Assembly: GCF_000017505.1 (NCBI RefSeq)
Contig: NC_009675.1
Span: forward strand, 310,001-374,000
Source: Anaeromyxobacter sp. Fw109-5
GTDB lineage: Bacteria; Myxococcota; Myxococcia; Myxococcales; Anaeromyxobacteraceae
DNA length: 64,000 nucleotides
Direction of reading: 5' to 3'
Shown in pieces: positions 28,113 to 37,071 of this stretch. The notes below the pieces were generated by a model. The model made no database searches and had not been told where the DNA came from. It saw nothing but the letters and a program-made list of their open reading frames with translations. Every line of letters starts with the position of its first letter. Position 1 is the first letter of the stretch. Position numbers and translations under genes: made by a program.

Positions 28113-28142
28113 TTCCTAGTCTCGGGACCTGCGTCTTGTCAA
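28113..28142 (-). promoter_or_regulatory. tonB operon promoter (TTGACA-18-TAGGAA)
   Basis: On the minus strand, perfect TTGACA at 28137-28142, 18-nt spacer, TAGGAA at 28113-28118, with a leader of about 55 nt before tonB. The spacer length and -35 match the divergent receptor promoter. Confidence 0.6.
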
Positions 28143-28404
28143 TACCGGTCCGCGACAATACTGCGCACGGGGGAGAGTCGCAGGAAACCGATCGAAATCG
28201 CGCGGTTCGGCGTCGCGCCTTTCGCCTCGATCGCTCCCGGACGACATGCGCGCCGATGGCGCAACGCGGCTCTAGGGGCGCCTTCACGGCCCTAGCCCAC
28301 AAGGCCGCGACACTCTGGCGCTTTCGCAAAAACCTGCGTGAACCCGGAGTGTTGCGCCCCGAGGGGGGCGTAAACGACACGCCCCCCTAACAGCTGGCCC
28401 CGTC

Positions 28405-28434
28405 TTGACATTCCTCACAGCGGGTGCCTAGAAC
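28405..28434 (+). promoter_or_regulatory. TonB-dependent receptor promoter (TTGACA-18-TAGAAC)
   Basis: Perfect TTGACA at 28405-28410, 18-nt spacer, TAGAAC at 28429-28434, leader about 100 nt. The 490-bp region between tonB and the receptor also holds an unassigned stretch (28150-28400) with no gene I can support. Confidence 0.65.
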
Positions 28435-28541
28435 GGCGGATCGATTGACCCGTCGGTCGACCGCCACGTGTGCCGTGCCTGTATCCATACGTGCGCTCGA
28501 CCGTCTGGCTGCGGCTGAGTGCTCTCTCCCTGGAGGAAGTC

Positions 28542-31500
28542 ATGAGGAAGAAGTTGCTGCGCTTCCTGCGGCTCGCGCCGCTCGCGCTGCTGTTCGCGAG
28601 CACTGCGTCCGCGCAAACCACCGGCACCATCCTCGGCGTGGTGACCGATGCGTCGACCGGAAAGCCGGTCGCCGGCGCCGTCATCATCGCCACGAGCCCT
28701 TCGCTGCAGGGCGAGCAGACGGCGGTGACGGACAACAACGGTTCCTTCCGTCTCCCGCAGCTGCCGCCGGGTGACTACAAGCTCGCGGTCCAGCTCGACG
28801 GCTACAAGCCGGCCGAGCGGTCCGACATCACGGTGCGCCTCGACAAGACCATCCGCGCGAACCTCGCGGTCGTCCCCGAGGCCGTCCAGATGGAGGAGCA
28901 GGTCGTGCGCACGGGCGCGGCGCCGGTCATCAACATCGGCGCGGCCGAGAGCGGCGCGGTCATCTCCCGCGAGTTCGTGGCGAGCGTCCCCGTCGGCCGC
29001 ACGGTCGAGGCCGTCTCGGCGACGGTGCCGACCGCGTCCGTCGACCAGTACGGCGTCGGCTTCGCCGGCTCGCAGTCGCCCGAGAACGCCTACATCCTCG
29101 ACGGCATGAACGTGACGGACCCGGTGTACGGCACGTTCGGCGGCAACCCGACCGCGCAGAACCCGCAGACGACCCTCATCACGAACTTCATCCAGGAGGT
29201 CGACGTCAAGACCGGCGGCTTCATGCCGGAGTACGGCCGCGCCACGGGCGGTGTGCTCAACATGGTCGCGAAGTCGGGCTCGAACGAGTTCCACGGCTCG
29301 GTGTTCGGCAACCTGACCCCGCGCTTCCTGTTCCAGCCGACGGGCCGCACGGCCGGTGCGGCCGGTGAGGCGGTGGCGTGGCGGTTCAAGCCGGACGAGG
29401 GCTCCTACGACCTCGACCTCGGCTTCGAGATCGGCGGCCCCATCCAGAAGGACAAGCTCTGGTTCTACGCCGGCTTCGCGCCGGTCATCACGAAGCGCAA
29501 CACGGAGCGGTTCCTCCGCTCCAACGTGCTCGGTGACGTCGGGACGGGGAACTGCGCGGTGGAGGATCCGCTCGAGCTCGGCCGCTGCATCGACTCGAAC
29601 GGCAACTTCGTCCAGAACACGATCCCGGGCACGAGCGAGATCATCGAGAGCGGCCGGAGCACCTACCAGTTCACCGGCAAGCTCACCTACCTGCTGAACG
29701 AGAACAACAACTTCACGCTCTCCGGGTTCGGCCTGCCGTCCACCGAGAAGCGCTACGCGATGAACGGCGCCGAGCAGCGCCGCACCATCGAGAGCACCGA
29801 CAACATCTTCGACGTGATCGGCCGCTACTCCGGCAAGTTCCTCGACAAGCGGCTCATCACCGAGGTCGTCGCCGGCTGGCACGGCTCCACCTCCGTGGAC
29901 GATCCGTCCTCGTTCCAGGCCAGCAACTCCGCGATCGAGTGGTACGACAACCTCCCGCTCTCCGGGTTCGAGGGTGATCGCCCCGGCGTGGACGCCGCCT
30001 GCAACACGGCGGACCCGCTCGCGAGCTGCACGGTGTTCGGCTACCTCACCGGCGGCTCCGGCTTCCTGAACGACTCGGCCGCGAACCGCCTGGCGGGCCG
30101 CGTGAACGCCACCTACCTGTTCGACGCCTTCGGCTCCCACGCCACGAAGGGCGGCCTCGACGTCGAGCGCTCCACCTACGGGATCACGAAGCGCTACGGC
30201 GGCGGCGCCTACTTCCGCGCCGTCCCCAACGCCACCGGGACGGACGCCAGCCTCCGCGTGTTCCGCGGCTACGGCGTCGTCAACAACGGCACGCCGAGCG
30301 ACACCTTCGGCGTCATCGCCGAGCCGGGAGCCCTGATCGGCCCTGACGGCATCAACCAGTTCGAGAGCATCGAGACGAACTCGCAGACGACGTCCACCGC
30401 GCTCTACCTGCAGGACTCGTGGCAGCTCCCCATCCAGAACGTGACGCTGAACTACGGTCTCCGCTGGGAGATGCAGGACATGTCCAACCGGGACAACCCG
30501 GAGGACAACGGGTTCACGATCTCGAACAACTGGGCGCCGCGCGTCCAGGCGATCTGGGACTTCACCGGGAACGGCCGCGGCAAGCTGGCCGGCAGCTGGG
30601 GCCGCTTCTACTACATGATGCCGCTCGACATGGGCGACCGCGCCTTCGGCCTCGAGGACAACCTCCGCTACCGTCTGACGGCTTCGACGTGCGGTAACTG
30701 GGCCCAGTCGGGCGCCGTGGGCAACTACGCCGCGTTCGACGCGACGCAGGTCGGCCTCGGCAGGAGCACCTGCGAGATCGAGACCCGCACCGCCGCCGGC
30801 GAGACGTTCGACGCGTTCCAGTCGGGCGGCTTCACGCCGGTCGATCCGAACCTCGACGCGACCTACGTCGACCAGTTCGGCGGCCAGCTCGAGTACGAGG
30901 TGCTCTCCGACCTCTCGCTCGGCCTCGAGTACCAGGGCCGTCGCCAGGGCGCGACGATCGAGGACATGTCCTCCGACGACGGCGTCCACTACTACATCGG
31001 CAACCCGGGCACCGGCAGCCCGTTCACGATCGACGGGGTGACCTACGATCCGGTCAACGTGACCACGTTCGACGTGATGACGGGCCGCGAGGTCAACGTG
31101 AAGTTCCCCGAGCCCGAGCGCTCGTACGACGCGATCACCGTCTTCGGGCGGAAGAACTTCTCCCAGAACTGGCAGGCCTTCGCGAGCTACACCTACTCGT
31201 ACCTGCGCGGTAACCTCGCCGGCCCGTACCGCGAGGAGGACGGCCAGATCGACCCGGGCATCACCTCCGAGTACGACCTCGCCTCCCTCATGGCGAACAA
31301 GCACGGTCGACTCCCCGGCGACCGTCCGCACCAGGTGAAGCTGTACGGCTCGTACACCTTCAACTTCGGGCCGCGGTTCAACCTCACCACCGGCGCGGGG
31401 TACACCGGCACCTCCGGAAACCCCGTCAACGCGCTCGGCGCCGACGGCGGCGCGGGCGACTACGGCGAGGGCCAGGCGTTCATCCTCCCGCGCGGCATGG

Positions 31501-31871
31501 CGGGGCGCTCGCCGTTCCTCCACAACGTCGACCTCAAGGGCTCGCTCAGCTACGTCATCACGCCGCCGTACGCGCTCCAGTTCTCGGTGGACGTGTTCAA
31601 CGTCTTCAACACCGAGGAGGTCCGGCTGACGGACGAGAACTACACGTTCGACGCCGTCCAGCCGATCGTCGGCCTGAACTGCGACACGAGCGCCGGCGGC
31701 TCGAGCAACCCGGTCGCGAAGCTCCAGGCCGACTGCTCCGACGTGCGGTACCTCAAGACCGTCGACGGCCGTCCGGTGAGCGTCAACCCGAACTGGGGCA
31801 AGGCCGCCCCGGGCGTCAACTCGTTCCAGGCGCCGCTCTCGCTGCGCTTCGGCGTCGCCCTCTCGTTCTAG
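28542..31871 (+). CDS. TonB-dependent outer-membrane receptor, Oar-like
   Basis: 1109 residues from ATG 28542, preceded by GGAGG. A signal peptide (KLLRFLRLAPLALLFASTAS, cut after ASA) is followed by a carboxypeptidase-regulatory-like beta domain (about 28-95: TGTILGVVTDASTGKPVAGA, NGSFRLPQLPPGDYKLAVQL). Next comes a plug (SPENAYILDGMNVTDPVYG, IQEVDVKTGGFMPEYGRATG, VLNMVAKSGSNEFHGS) and a long beta-barrel ending in LSLRFGVALSF with the C-terminal Phe used by BAM. The same layout is seen in Myxococcus Oar and peptide or protein-importing receptors. Substrate unknown. Neighbours tonB-exbB-exbD supply energy and the next gene encodes a lipoprotein. Confidence 0.92.
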   Translation: MRKKLLRFLRLAPLALLFASTASAQTTGTILGVVTDASTGKPVAGAVIIATSPSLQGEQTAVTDNNGSFRLPQLPPGDYKLAVQLDGYKPAERSDITVRLDKTIRANLAVVPEAVQMEEQVVRTGAAPVINIGAAESGAVISREFVASVPVGRTVEAVSATVPTASVDQYGVGFAGSQSPENAYILDGMNVTDPVYGTFGGNPTAQNPQTTLITNFIQEVDVKTGGFMPEYGRATGGVLNMVAKSGSNEFHGSVFGNLTPRFLFQPTGRTAGAAGEAVAWRFKPDEGSYDLDLGFEIGGPIQKDKLWFYAGFAPVITKRNTERFLRSNVLGDVGTGNCAVEDPLELGRCIDSNGNFVQNTIPGTSEIIESGRSTYQFTGKLTYLLNENNNFTLSGFGLPSTEKRYAMNGAEQRRTIESTDNIFDVIGRYSGKFLDKRLITEVVAGWHGSTSVDDPSSFQASNSAIEWYDNLPLSGFEGDRPGVDAACNTADPLASCTVFGYLTGGSGFLNDSAANRLAGRVNATYLFDAFGSHATKGGLDVERSTYGITKRYGGGAYFRAVPNATGTDASLRVFRGYGVVNNGTPSDTFGVIAEPGALIGPDGINQFESIETNSQTTSTALYLQDSWQLPIQNVTLNYGLRWEMQDMSNRDNPEDNGFTISNNWAPRVQAIWDFTGNGRGKLAGSWGRFYYMMPLDMGDRAFGLEDNLRYRLTASTCGNWAQSGAVGNYAAFDATQVGLGRSTCEIETRTAAGETFDAFQSGGFTPVDPNLDATYVDQFGGQLEYEVLSDLSLGLEYQGRRQGATIEDMSSDDGVHYYIGNPGTGSPFTIDGVTYDPVNVTTFDVMTGREVNVKFPEPERSYDAITVFGRKNFSQNWQAFASYTYSYLRGNLAGPYREEDGQIDPGITSEYDLASLMANKHGRLPGDRPHQVKLYGSYTFNFGPRFNLTTGAGYTGTSGNPVNALGADGGAGDYGEGQAFILPRGMAGRSPFLHNVDLKGSLSYVITPPYALQFSVDVFNVFNTEEVRLTDENYTFDAVQPIVGLNCDTSAGGSSNPVAKLQADCSDVRYLKTVDGRPVSVNPNWGKAAPGVNSFQAPLSLRFGVALSF

Positions 31872-31893
31872 GCCGCGCCAGGAGACAACGACC

Positions 31894-33552
31894 ATGAACA
31901 GCATCAGGAAACTGTGGTGGGTCGGAGCGGTGGCGATCATCGCCGCCTGCGATCCGTACGACGACGAGAACAAGGGGCCGCCCTCGATCCTCTCGGCCTT
32001 CGCCTCGAACGCCGACGAGGCGGCCGAGGGCGAGCTGGTCGACGGGTTCTGGACGATCCGCTCCTCGTCCGTCTGCGAGGGCGCGCACCTCGCGCCCCGC
32101 GGCGTCGTGCCTCGCGGCGCGTCGGCGGAGGCGTCGACGATCGCCGACATCCCGGTCGTCTACGTGAAGACCAACAAGCTCCTCGACGGGGCCTCGATCC
32201 AGGCGGATCCGCTGAGCTGCGATCCGGCCGTCCGCGACGGCGCGCCGTGGCTCAAGGTGACCCGCGTGGTGGGCGCGACGGAGACGGACGACTCGGCCAA
32301 CTGGCTGAGCTGCTACAACCCGTCGTCTCCGACCTCCTCGGAGGGCGCGTCGATCATCATCTACCGCGGCGAGGACGTCTCGGGCGGCGTCGCTGGGGAC
32401 GGCTGGTTCGCCGTCAGCGAGGTCGAGGGCGACGCGGCCGAGGTCGCCACCTACCGCATCGAAGGCACCGTCTTCGATCGGCAGGGCAACGCGCTCCCGG
32501 TGAACGTCGCGTTCGAGCTCGAGCCGGACGCCGGCCCGATCAAGTCCTTCCGCGCGACCGAGCTCGCCGGCTCGGGTGACGCCGTCACCGCCAACTTCGA
32601 GTTCACGCCCGGCGCCTGCGGCAGCGCGACCGAGTACGTGGTGCAGAAGGTCACGGGCAAGGACGCGGACGGCGACCCGATCTGGACGGCCCTCGAAGGC
32701 GCGACGTTCACGGTCGCGGATCCGCCCGCGACGACGTACTCCTTCACCGACACCGTCACGGCCGGCGAGGTCTACGACTACCGGATCCGCGCGACGGTTC
32801 CGGGCGTGGGCGAGGAGTTCACCGAGACCGCCGGCGAGTACACGCTCACGGCCCTCGAGATTCCCGCTGGGGCGCCGACGGCCGCCTTCCTGCCGGCCGA
32901 AGGTACGGGCACGGCTGCGAAGCCGAACCGGATCTCGGTGAACACGAGCGCGACCGCTCTCCCCGCGGGTGCCAGCGCCTTCGTGGTCCTCCGGGCCACG
33001 GAGGACGAGTCCATCGCGACGGAGGATCTGCCGGGCGCGTTCTCGGTGGTCGCTCCCGAGGTCGGCCTCGCCGGCTCGACGACCGAGGCGAAGTTCCCGT
33101 TCGAGGACACCAAGCTCAGCGGCTGCCAGCAGTACTTCTACGCGCTGGCGGTCACGGACGCCGACGGCAACGTCGGCCCCTACGGTGACCCCTCGCCCGG
33201 CGTCAAGTCGCCGGTCGCCAAGGTCGCTGCGCCGACGCTCGAGGCCGTGACCGCGGGCGGCGTGAAGGTGACGTGGAAGATCCTCCGCGGCGCCCTCACG
33301 TACGACGTGCAGCGCGCGCCGGACGCCGCTGGCGTGCCGGGCACCTATGAGACCATCGCTGCGAACGTCGCTCAGCCCGCCAATCCGGTGGATCCGACGG
33401 CGAAGGCGGTCACGACGGCGAACGTCACGGACGCGACCGCGGCGGCCGGGACGAAGTACCACTACCGCGTGAACGTCGCGACGAGCGACTCCACGCTCTG
33501 CAGCGACGTGGTCACGACGAGCACGGGCACCGCCGCCTCCATCACGCGGTAA
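31894..33552 (+). CDS. secreted lipoprotein with FnIII-like repeats
   Basis: 552 residues, 22 bp after the receptor, with AGGAG before the ATG. The N-terminus MNSIRKLWWVGAVAIIAAC is a lipoprotein signal with lipobox IAAC; Asp follows the lipidated Cys. Residues about 190-545 look like three fibronectin-III-like beta sandwiches, for example ATEYVVQKVTGKDADGDPIW with VTAGEVYDYRIRATVPG, and VTWKILRGALTYDVQRAPD with GTKYHYRVNVATSD. The N-terminal 180 residues have Cys-containing segments without a family I recognise. Co-transcription with the receptor suggests a surface or periplasmic partner, which is inference. Confidence 0.75.
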   Translation: MNSIRKLWWVGAVAIIAACDPYDDENKGPPSILSAFASNADEAAEGELVDGFWTIRSSSVCEGAHLAPRGVVPRGASAEASTIADIPVVYVKTNKLLDGASIQADPLSCDPAVRDGAPWLKVTRVVGATETDDSANWLSCYNPSSPTSSEGASIIIYRGEDVSGGVAGDGWFAVSEVEGDAAEVATYRIEGTVFDRQGNALPVNVAFELEPDAGPIKSFRATELAGSGDAVTANFEFTPGACGSATEYVVQKVTGKDADGDPIWTALEGATFTVADPPATTYSFTDTVTAGEVYDYRIRATVPGVGEEFTETAGEYTLTALEIPAGAPTAAFLPAEGTGTAAKPNRISVNTSATALPAGASAFVVLRATEDESIATEDLPGAFSVVAPEVGLAGSTTEAKFPFEDTKLSGCQQYFYALAVTDADGNVGPYGDPSPGVKSPVAKVAAPTLEAVTAGGVKVTWKILRGALTYDVQRAPDAAGVPGTYETIAANVAQPANPVDPTAKAVTTANVTDATAAAGTKYHYRVNVATSDSTLCSDVVTTSTGTAASITR

Positions 33553-33575
33553 CCCGTAGTCGACTCGAACGAAAA

Positions 33576-33608
33576 GGGAGCCGGCCACCGTGCCGGCTCC
33601 CTTTTTTT
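33576..33608 (+). terminator. strong intrinsic terminator after the receptor-lipoprotein operon
   Basis: Perfect 10-bp stem GGGAGCCGGC/GCCGGCTCCC (33576-33585, 33592-33601), 6-nt loop, followed by seven T. It starts 24 bp after the lipoprotein stop. Confidence 0.95.
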
Positions 33609-33655
33609 GCGCGTGCGCGTGCCCCACGCGCGCGCGTGCCCGACCCGCGTGCCCG

Positions 33656-33689
33656 ACCGAGAGTTCCGCGCCTCGGCCGCTACGTCCGC
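33656..33689 (+). repeat. 34-bp dispersed repeat, copy A
   Basis: Begins ACCGAGAGTTCCGCGCCTCG; matches copy B at 48467-48500 (reverse orientation) over 34 bp with three mismatches. It lies between two converging terminators in a non-coding gap. Confidence 0.7.
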
Positions 33690-33730
33690 GCCACGCCCGC
33701 GGGGAACGAACACGCGCGCCACAGCCGCGC

Positions 33731-33771
33731 GGAAAGAGAAAGCCCCGGCCCGCACGCGGCGGACCGGGGCT
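33731..33771 (-). terminator. intrinsic terminator of the rpsB-tsf operon
   Basis: Stem AGCCCCGG/CCGGGGCT (33741-33748, 33764-33771) followed on the minus strand by TTCTCTTTCC. It lies 28 bp after the tsf stop. Confidence 0.75.
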
Positions 33772-33798
33772 CGTTGCTTCGTGAGGCTCGAAAGCGAG

Positions 33799-34458
33799 CT
33801 ACTTCTGCAGCCCGGCCGCCTTGGCGACCTCTTCGGCCAGGTTCTCCTGCTTCTTCTCGAGCCCCTCGCCCAGCACGAAGCGGGCGAAGCGCCGGACCTG
33901 GATGTTCTCGCCGATCTTGGCGACCGCGTCGGTGAGGACCTCGGACATCTTCTTCTTGTCCTCCTTCACGAACGGCTGATCGAGGAGGCAGAACTGCTCG
34001 TAGAACTTCTCGAGCTTGCCCTGGGCGATCTTCTCGAGGATCGCCTCGGGCTTCTTCTGGTCGCGCATCTGCGCCTTCGCGATCTCGAGCTCCTTCGCGA
34101 CGACATCGGCGGGGACCTCGTCGCGGCGCACCCACTGCGGCGCGGCGGCGGCGATCTGCATCGCGATGTCCTTCACCAGCGCCTGGAAGCCGTCAGTGCG
34201 GGCGACGAAGTCGGTCTCGCAGTTCACCTCCACGAGGACGCCGATCTTGCCGCCCATGTGGATGTAGCTCGCGACCTGGCCCTCGGTGGCGGCGCGGGAG
34301 GACTTCTTGGCGGCGGCGGCGAGGCCCTTCTTGCGGAGCACCTCCTCCGCCTTCGCGAAGTCGCCGCCGGCCTCGGCGAGCGCCTTCTTGCAGTCCATCA
34401 TGCCGGCCCCGGTCTTCTCGCGGAGCTCCTTCACCATGTTCGCGTTCACTTCGGCCAC
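33799..34458 (-). CDS. tsf: elongation factor Ts
   Basis: 219 residues from GTG 34458, with AAGGAG upstream. EF-Ts exchanges GDP for GTP on EF-Tu. The UBA-like N-terminal domain is VKELREKTGAGMMDCKKALA and the EF-Tu contact motif is CETDFVARTDGFQALVKDIA. The C-terminal dimerisation part contains EQFCLLDQPFVKEDKKKMSE. It is shorter than E. coli EF-Ts (about 283 residues) because the second core subdomain is reduced, as in several other phyla. It is 82 bp downstream of rpsB and probably co-transcribed. Confidence 0.97.
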   Translation of the reverse strand: MAEVNANMVKELREKTGAGMMDCKKALAEAGGDFAKAEEVLRKKGLAAAAKKSSRAATEGQVASYIHMGGKIGVLVEVNCETDFVARTDGFQALVKDIAMQIAAAAPQWVRRDEVPADVVAKELEIAKAQMRDQKKPEAILEKIAQGKLEKFYEQFCLLDQPFVKEDKKKMSEVLTDAVAKIGENIQVRRFARFVLGEGLEKKQENLAEEVAKAAGLQK

Positions 34459-34540
34459 GGGTCGTTCTCCTTCGTGCGTTGAAAAAGGTCGGGGGCGGAC
34501 CCGCCGGGTCCGCCCCCGGAGGCTCCGGGATGCGCGGGGG

Positions 34541-35596
34541 CTAGCGGTTGGCGTCGCTGCCGGGCGCGGGCTGCGCCGGCGTCACCTCGCCCTTGCGGAC
34601 GACCTCGACGTTCGCGCTCGCGGCGGCGCGGTCCTCGCGCGGCTCGCGGCGCTCGCGGTCACGCCCGCCTCCCCGGCGGTCGCGGCGATCGCGGCGGTCC
34701 TTCTGCCCGCGCTCGCTCGCGGCGTCACGATCCTCCTCGCCCGGACGCCGCTCCTCGCCGTGCTGCGCGGCCCAGGTGGAGTAGCGGGCGCGGCCCTCGA
34801 TGCAGGCCTCGGCGATCTTGCCGGTGAAGAGGCGGATGGAGCGGATCGCGTCGTCGTTGCCGGGGATGACGTACTCGATGCCCTCGGGATCGCAGTTCGT
34901 GTCGACGACCGCGACCACCGGGATGCCGAGCCGGTTCGCCTCGTGCACCGCGATGTGCTCCTTCTTCGTGTCGATGACGAAGATCGCGGCGGGCAGGCGG
35001 CTCATCTCCTTGATGCCGCCGAGGTTCTTCTCCAGCTTCTCGCGCTCGCGCTCGAGCTGGGCGACCTCCTTCTTGGGAAGCCGCTCGTAGGTGCCATCCG
35101 CCGCCATCTTCTCGATGGTCTTCAGCCGGTCGATGCCCTGCTTCACGGTCTTGAAGTTCGTGAGCGTGCCGCCGAGCCAGCGGTTCGTGACGTGGTACTG
35201 GCCGGAGCGGGAGGCCTCCTCGCGGATGGCGTCCTGGGCCTGCTTCTTCGTGCCGACGAAGAGGACCATGCCGCCCTTCGCGACCGCATCCGAGACGAAG
35301 CGGAGCGCGCCGCGCGCGAGGCCGACGGTCTTCTGGAGGTCGATGATGTAGATGCCGTTGCGGGCGCCGAAGATGTACGGCTTCATCTTCGGGTTCCAGC
35401 GCTTCGTCTGGTGGCCGAAGTGGACGCCCGCCTCGAGGAGCTGCTTCATCGTGATGGCGGTGCCCTGCGTCGTGAGGGCGCTCGCCATCGTCTCGCCCTG
35501 GGCCTGCGCCGGGGCCGCCGCCTCGGGCGCCGGGGTCGGCGTCGGGGGAGCGATGGGGTCCTGCTGCTGCTGCTGCTGCGGCTGCTGGTTTTCCAT
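34541..35596 (-). CDS. rpsB: 30S ribosomal protein S2 with Gln-rich N-terminal and charged C-terminal extensions
   Basis: 351 residues from ATG 35596, with GGAG 7 nt upstream; typical S2 has about 240. The S2 core runs from about residue 50 ([20 protein letters not shown]) through [40 protein letters not shown] and [20 protein letters not shown]. Before it are about 49 extra residues that begin [20 protein letters not shown]; after it is a 60-residue tail rich in Arg, Asp and Glu ([20 protein letters not shown]). The alternative start at Met37 lacks a good ribosome binding site. Both tails are probably disordered. Confidence 0.95.
   Translation of the reverse strand: MENQQPQQQQQQDPIAPPTPTPAPEAAAPAQAQGETMASALTTQGTAITMKQLLEAGVHFGHQTKRWNPKMKPYIFGARNGIYIIDLQKTVGLARGALRFVSDAVAKGGMVLFVGTKKQAQDAIREEASRSGQYHVTNRWLGGTLTNFKTVKQGIDRLKTIEKMAADGTYERLPKKEVAQLEREREKLEKNLGGIKEMSRLPAAIFVIDTKKEHIAVHEANRLGIPVVAVVDTNCDPEGIEYVIPGNDDAIRSIRLFTGKIAEACIEGRARYSTWAAQHGEERRPGEEDRDAASERGQKDRRDRRDRRGGGRDRERREPREDRAAASANVEVVRKGEVTPAQPAPGSDANR
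35561..35578 (-). repeat. CAG trinucleotide tract in rpsB
   Basis: Six CTG units on the plus strand encode the poly-Gln run near the S2 N-terminus. Length changes would stay in frame. Confidence 0.8.
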
Positions 35597-35787
35597 GTGT
35601 TCTCCGGTTCGTGTCCGCCACCTCGCCGAGCTGAAGACGCGCCTTTTGACCCACGGGACGGGCGAGAAGCCGCCGTCGCCGGGAGCACCGGAGCGCGCCG
35701 ATGCGGGAGGTGTGTGAATTTGCTGCGCCACGCGCCCCCTGCTGCGGGCCGCGCCACCGCGAGCCGAGTCGGCGCACGGGGGACCGT

Positions 35788-35816
35788 CCTCTAACACAAC
35801 GAACCGCACGTCGCAA
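35788..35816 (-). promoter_or_regulatory. candidate rpsB promoter (TTGCGA-17-TAGAGG)
   Basis: On the minus strand TTGCGA at 35811-35816, 17-nt spacer, TAGAGG at 35788-35793. It predicts a leader of about 185 nt before rpsB. The 304-bp gap 35597-35900 otherwise holds only this leader and a palindrome. Confidence 0.45.
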
Positions 35817-35845
35817 GGCGAGCGGAGGCGGGCCGTGGACGAGAA

Positions 35846-35859
35846 AATCCGTACGGATT
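35846..35859. promoter_or_regulatory. 14-bp perfect palindrome upstream of the rpsB promoter
   Basis: AATCCGTACGGATT is its own reverse complement and lies 30 bp upstream of the rpsB -35 and 42 bp after the CoiA-like gene. It could be a dimeric regulator site. No regulator is identified. Confidence 0.35.
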
Positions 35860-35900
35860 CCGCGGGGTGCCGCAGGAGGACCTGCGCGCTGCGTGAAGGC

Positions 35901-36944
35901 TCAGCGCTGCCACCACGACAGGGTCACCACCGCGCCGTCGTACCCCCGCCAGGCGACCGGGCGGGCGGTCCCTCCGGGGCAGGCGTGGCGGGCCAAGCGC
36001 TCGCCCAGGTCGAGGCGCGTCAGGCCGCAGTCGGGGCAGCGGAAGCGATCGGCGAGCGCCGCCCGCTCTTCCCTCGACAGCGGCGCGTCGTGCGGCGCGA
36101 CGGGCGCCGGCAGCCCCGCGGGACGGGCGGAGAAGAAGCCGCGCGCCCGGTACGCCTCGAGCTCGGCGATCTCGGCCCCCTCGCCTCCGCGCGCCCGGTC
36201 CTCGTCGGCGCGGGCGTGCGCGGCGCAGGTCGGGCAGGGAGGGAAGCCGAGGCTCCGCGCGCAGGCGAGCTCGACCCCATCCGCGCCCTCCCGCTCCCAC
36301 TCGTCGCGCGCGTCGATCTCCACCGCAGGTACCCCCGCGGTCGCGAGCGCCACCTCCTTGGCGGCGTCCACCGCGTGCGTCACCACCACCTCGATGGCGA
36401 GGGCAGGGCGCTCCCCCGCCAGCACGAGCACGTCCGCGCGGAGCGCGCCGATCGCGCCTTCCGTGACGGCCCGATCGCCCTCGCGCGCCACCTCCCGCGG
36501 CGCGGCGCGCCGGCACGCCGGGCAGCGGGTGAGGAGCGTCACGCGCCGCCTTCCCGTGAAGGCGTCCTCGCACAGGGCTAGGAGCCGCTCCTTCGCGTCG
36601 AGGTGCAGCGCCGTCTCCGGTGCGGTGAGCGGGCAGGCCGACCCGGCCCGGTGCGCGAAGTGGGGAGCGCGGACCTTTCCGAGGTGCGGGACGAGCTCCT
36701 CCCCGCAGCCGAGGCACGTGAAGGGGGCGCGGGCGCGCCGGTCGTTCGCGTCGAGCCGCACCGCGTGGACCTTCCTGCCGTCCCGGTCGCGCGCCCAGGC
36801 GAGGAGGACGTCGCCCGCGGCCCTCGCCGCCGTCGGCCGCTCTCCGGGCGCCGTCGGCGCCGTCTCCGGCTTGCCCGGGGGCGCGCGCCGGGCGCGGGGC
36901 ACCGAGGCTGGCGGACCGTGTCTCGGCTTCGAGCGGCGGCGCAT
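35901..36944 (-). CDS. CoiA-like competence nuclease family protein
   Basis: 347 residues. After a basic, Pro-rich N-terminus, a zinc-finger-like [20 protein letters not shown] followed by AHRAGSAC is typical of CoiA family proteins. The PD-(D/E)xK-like core follows: [20 protein letters not shown] with Asp and Glu in the expected spacing. Two more CxxC pairs appear later ([17 protein letters not shown]) plus a final HACPG. CoiA is needed for DNA transformation in Streptococcus; wider members are putative nucleases. The -10-like TACACT lies 8 nt before the ATG (36953-36958, minus strand), with no ribosome binding site. Confidence 0.65.
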   Translation of the reverse strand: MRRRSKPRHGPPASVPRARRAPPGKPETAPTAPGERPTAARAAGDVLLAWARDRDGRKVHAVRLDANDRRARAPFTCLGCGEELVPHLGKVRAPHFAHRAGSACPLTAPETALHLDAKERLLALCEDAFTGRRRVTLLTRCPACRRAAPREVAREGDRAVTEGAIGALRADVLVLAGERPALAIEVVVTHAVDAAKEVALATAGVPAVEIDARDEWEREGADGVELACARSLGFPPCPTCAAHARADEDRARGGEGAEIAELEAYRARGFFSARPAGLPAPVAPHDAPLSREERAALADRFRCPDCGLTRLDLGERLARHACPGGTARPVAWRGYDGAVVTLSWWQR

Positions 36945-37071
36945 TGGGGCGGAGTGTAGCGCCGTCCCCGCCCGGGATCCTGCGCCCGGGGGCCGGACCG
37001 GGTACGGCTACGCGGTCGCTCCGCGCGCCCGGACACACCGATGGCCCCGGGCGGGCGAGCCAGGAGGATTC

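Noticed and set aside
28428-32150. A 1240-codon open frame opposite the TonB-dependent receptor
   Set aside because: The plus strand encodes a receptor with signal peptide, plug, barrel and C-terminal Phe; the reverse frame has no family features.
35561-35578. CTG repeat as a phase-variation switch
   Set aside because: Triplet units change length in frame, so they cannot switch the gene off; it is reported only as a length-variable tract.
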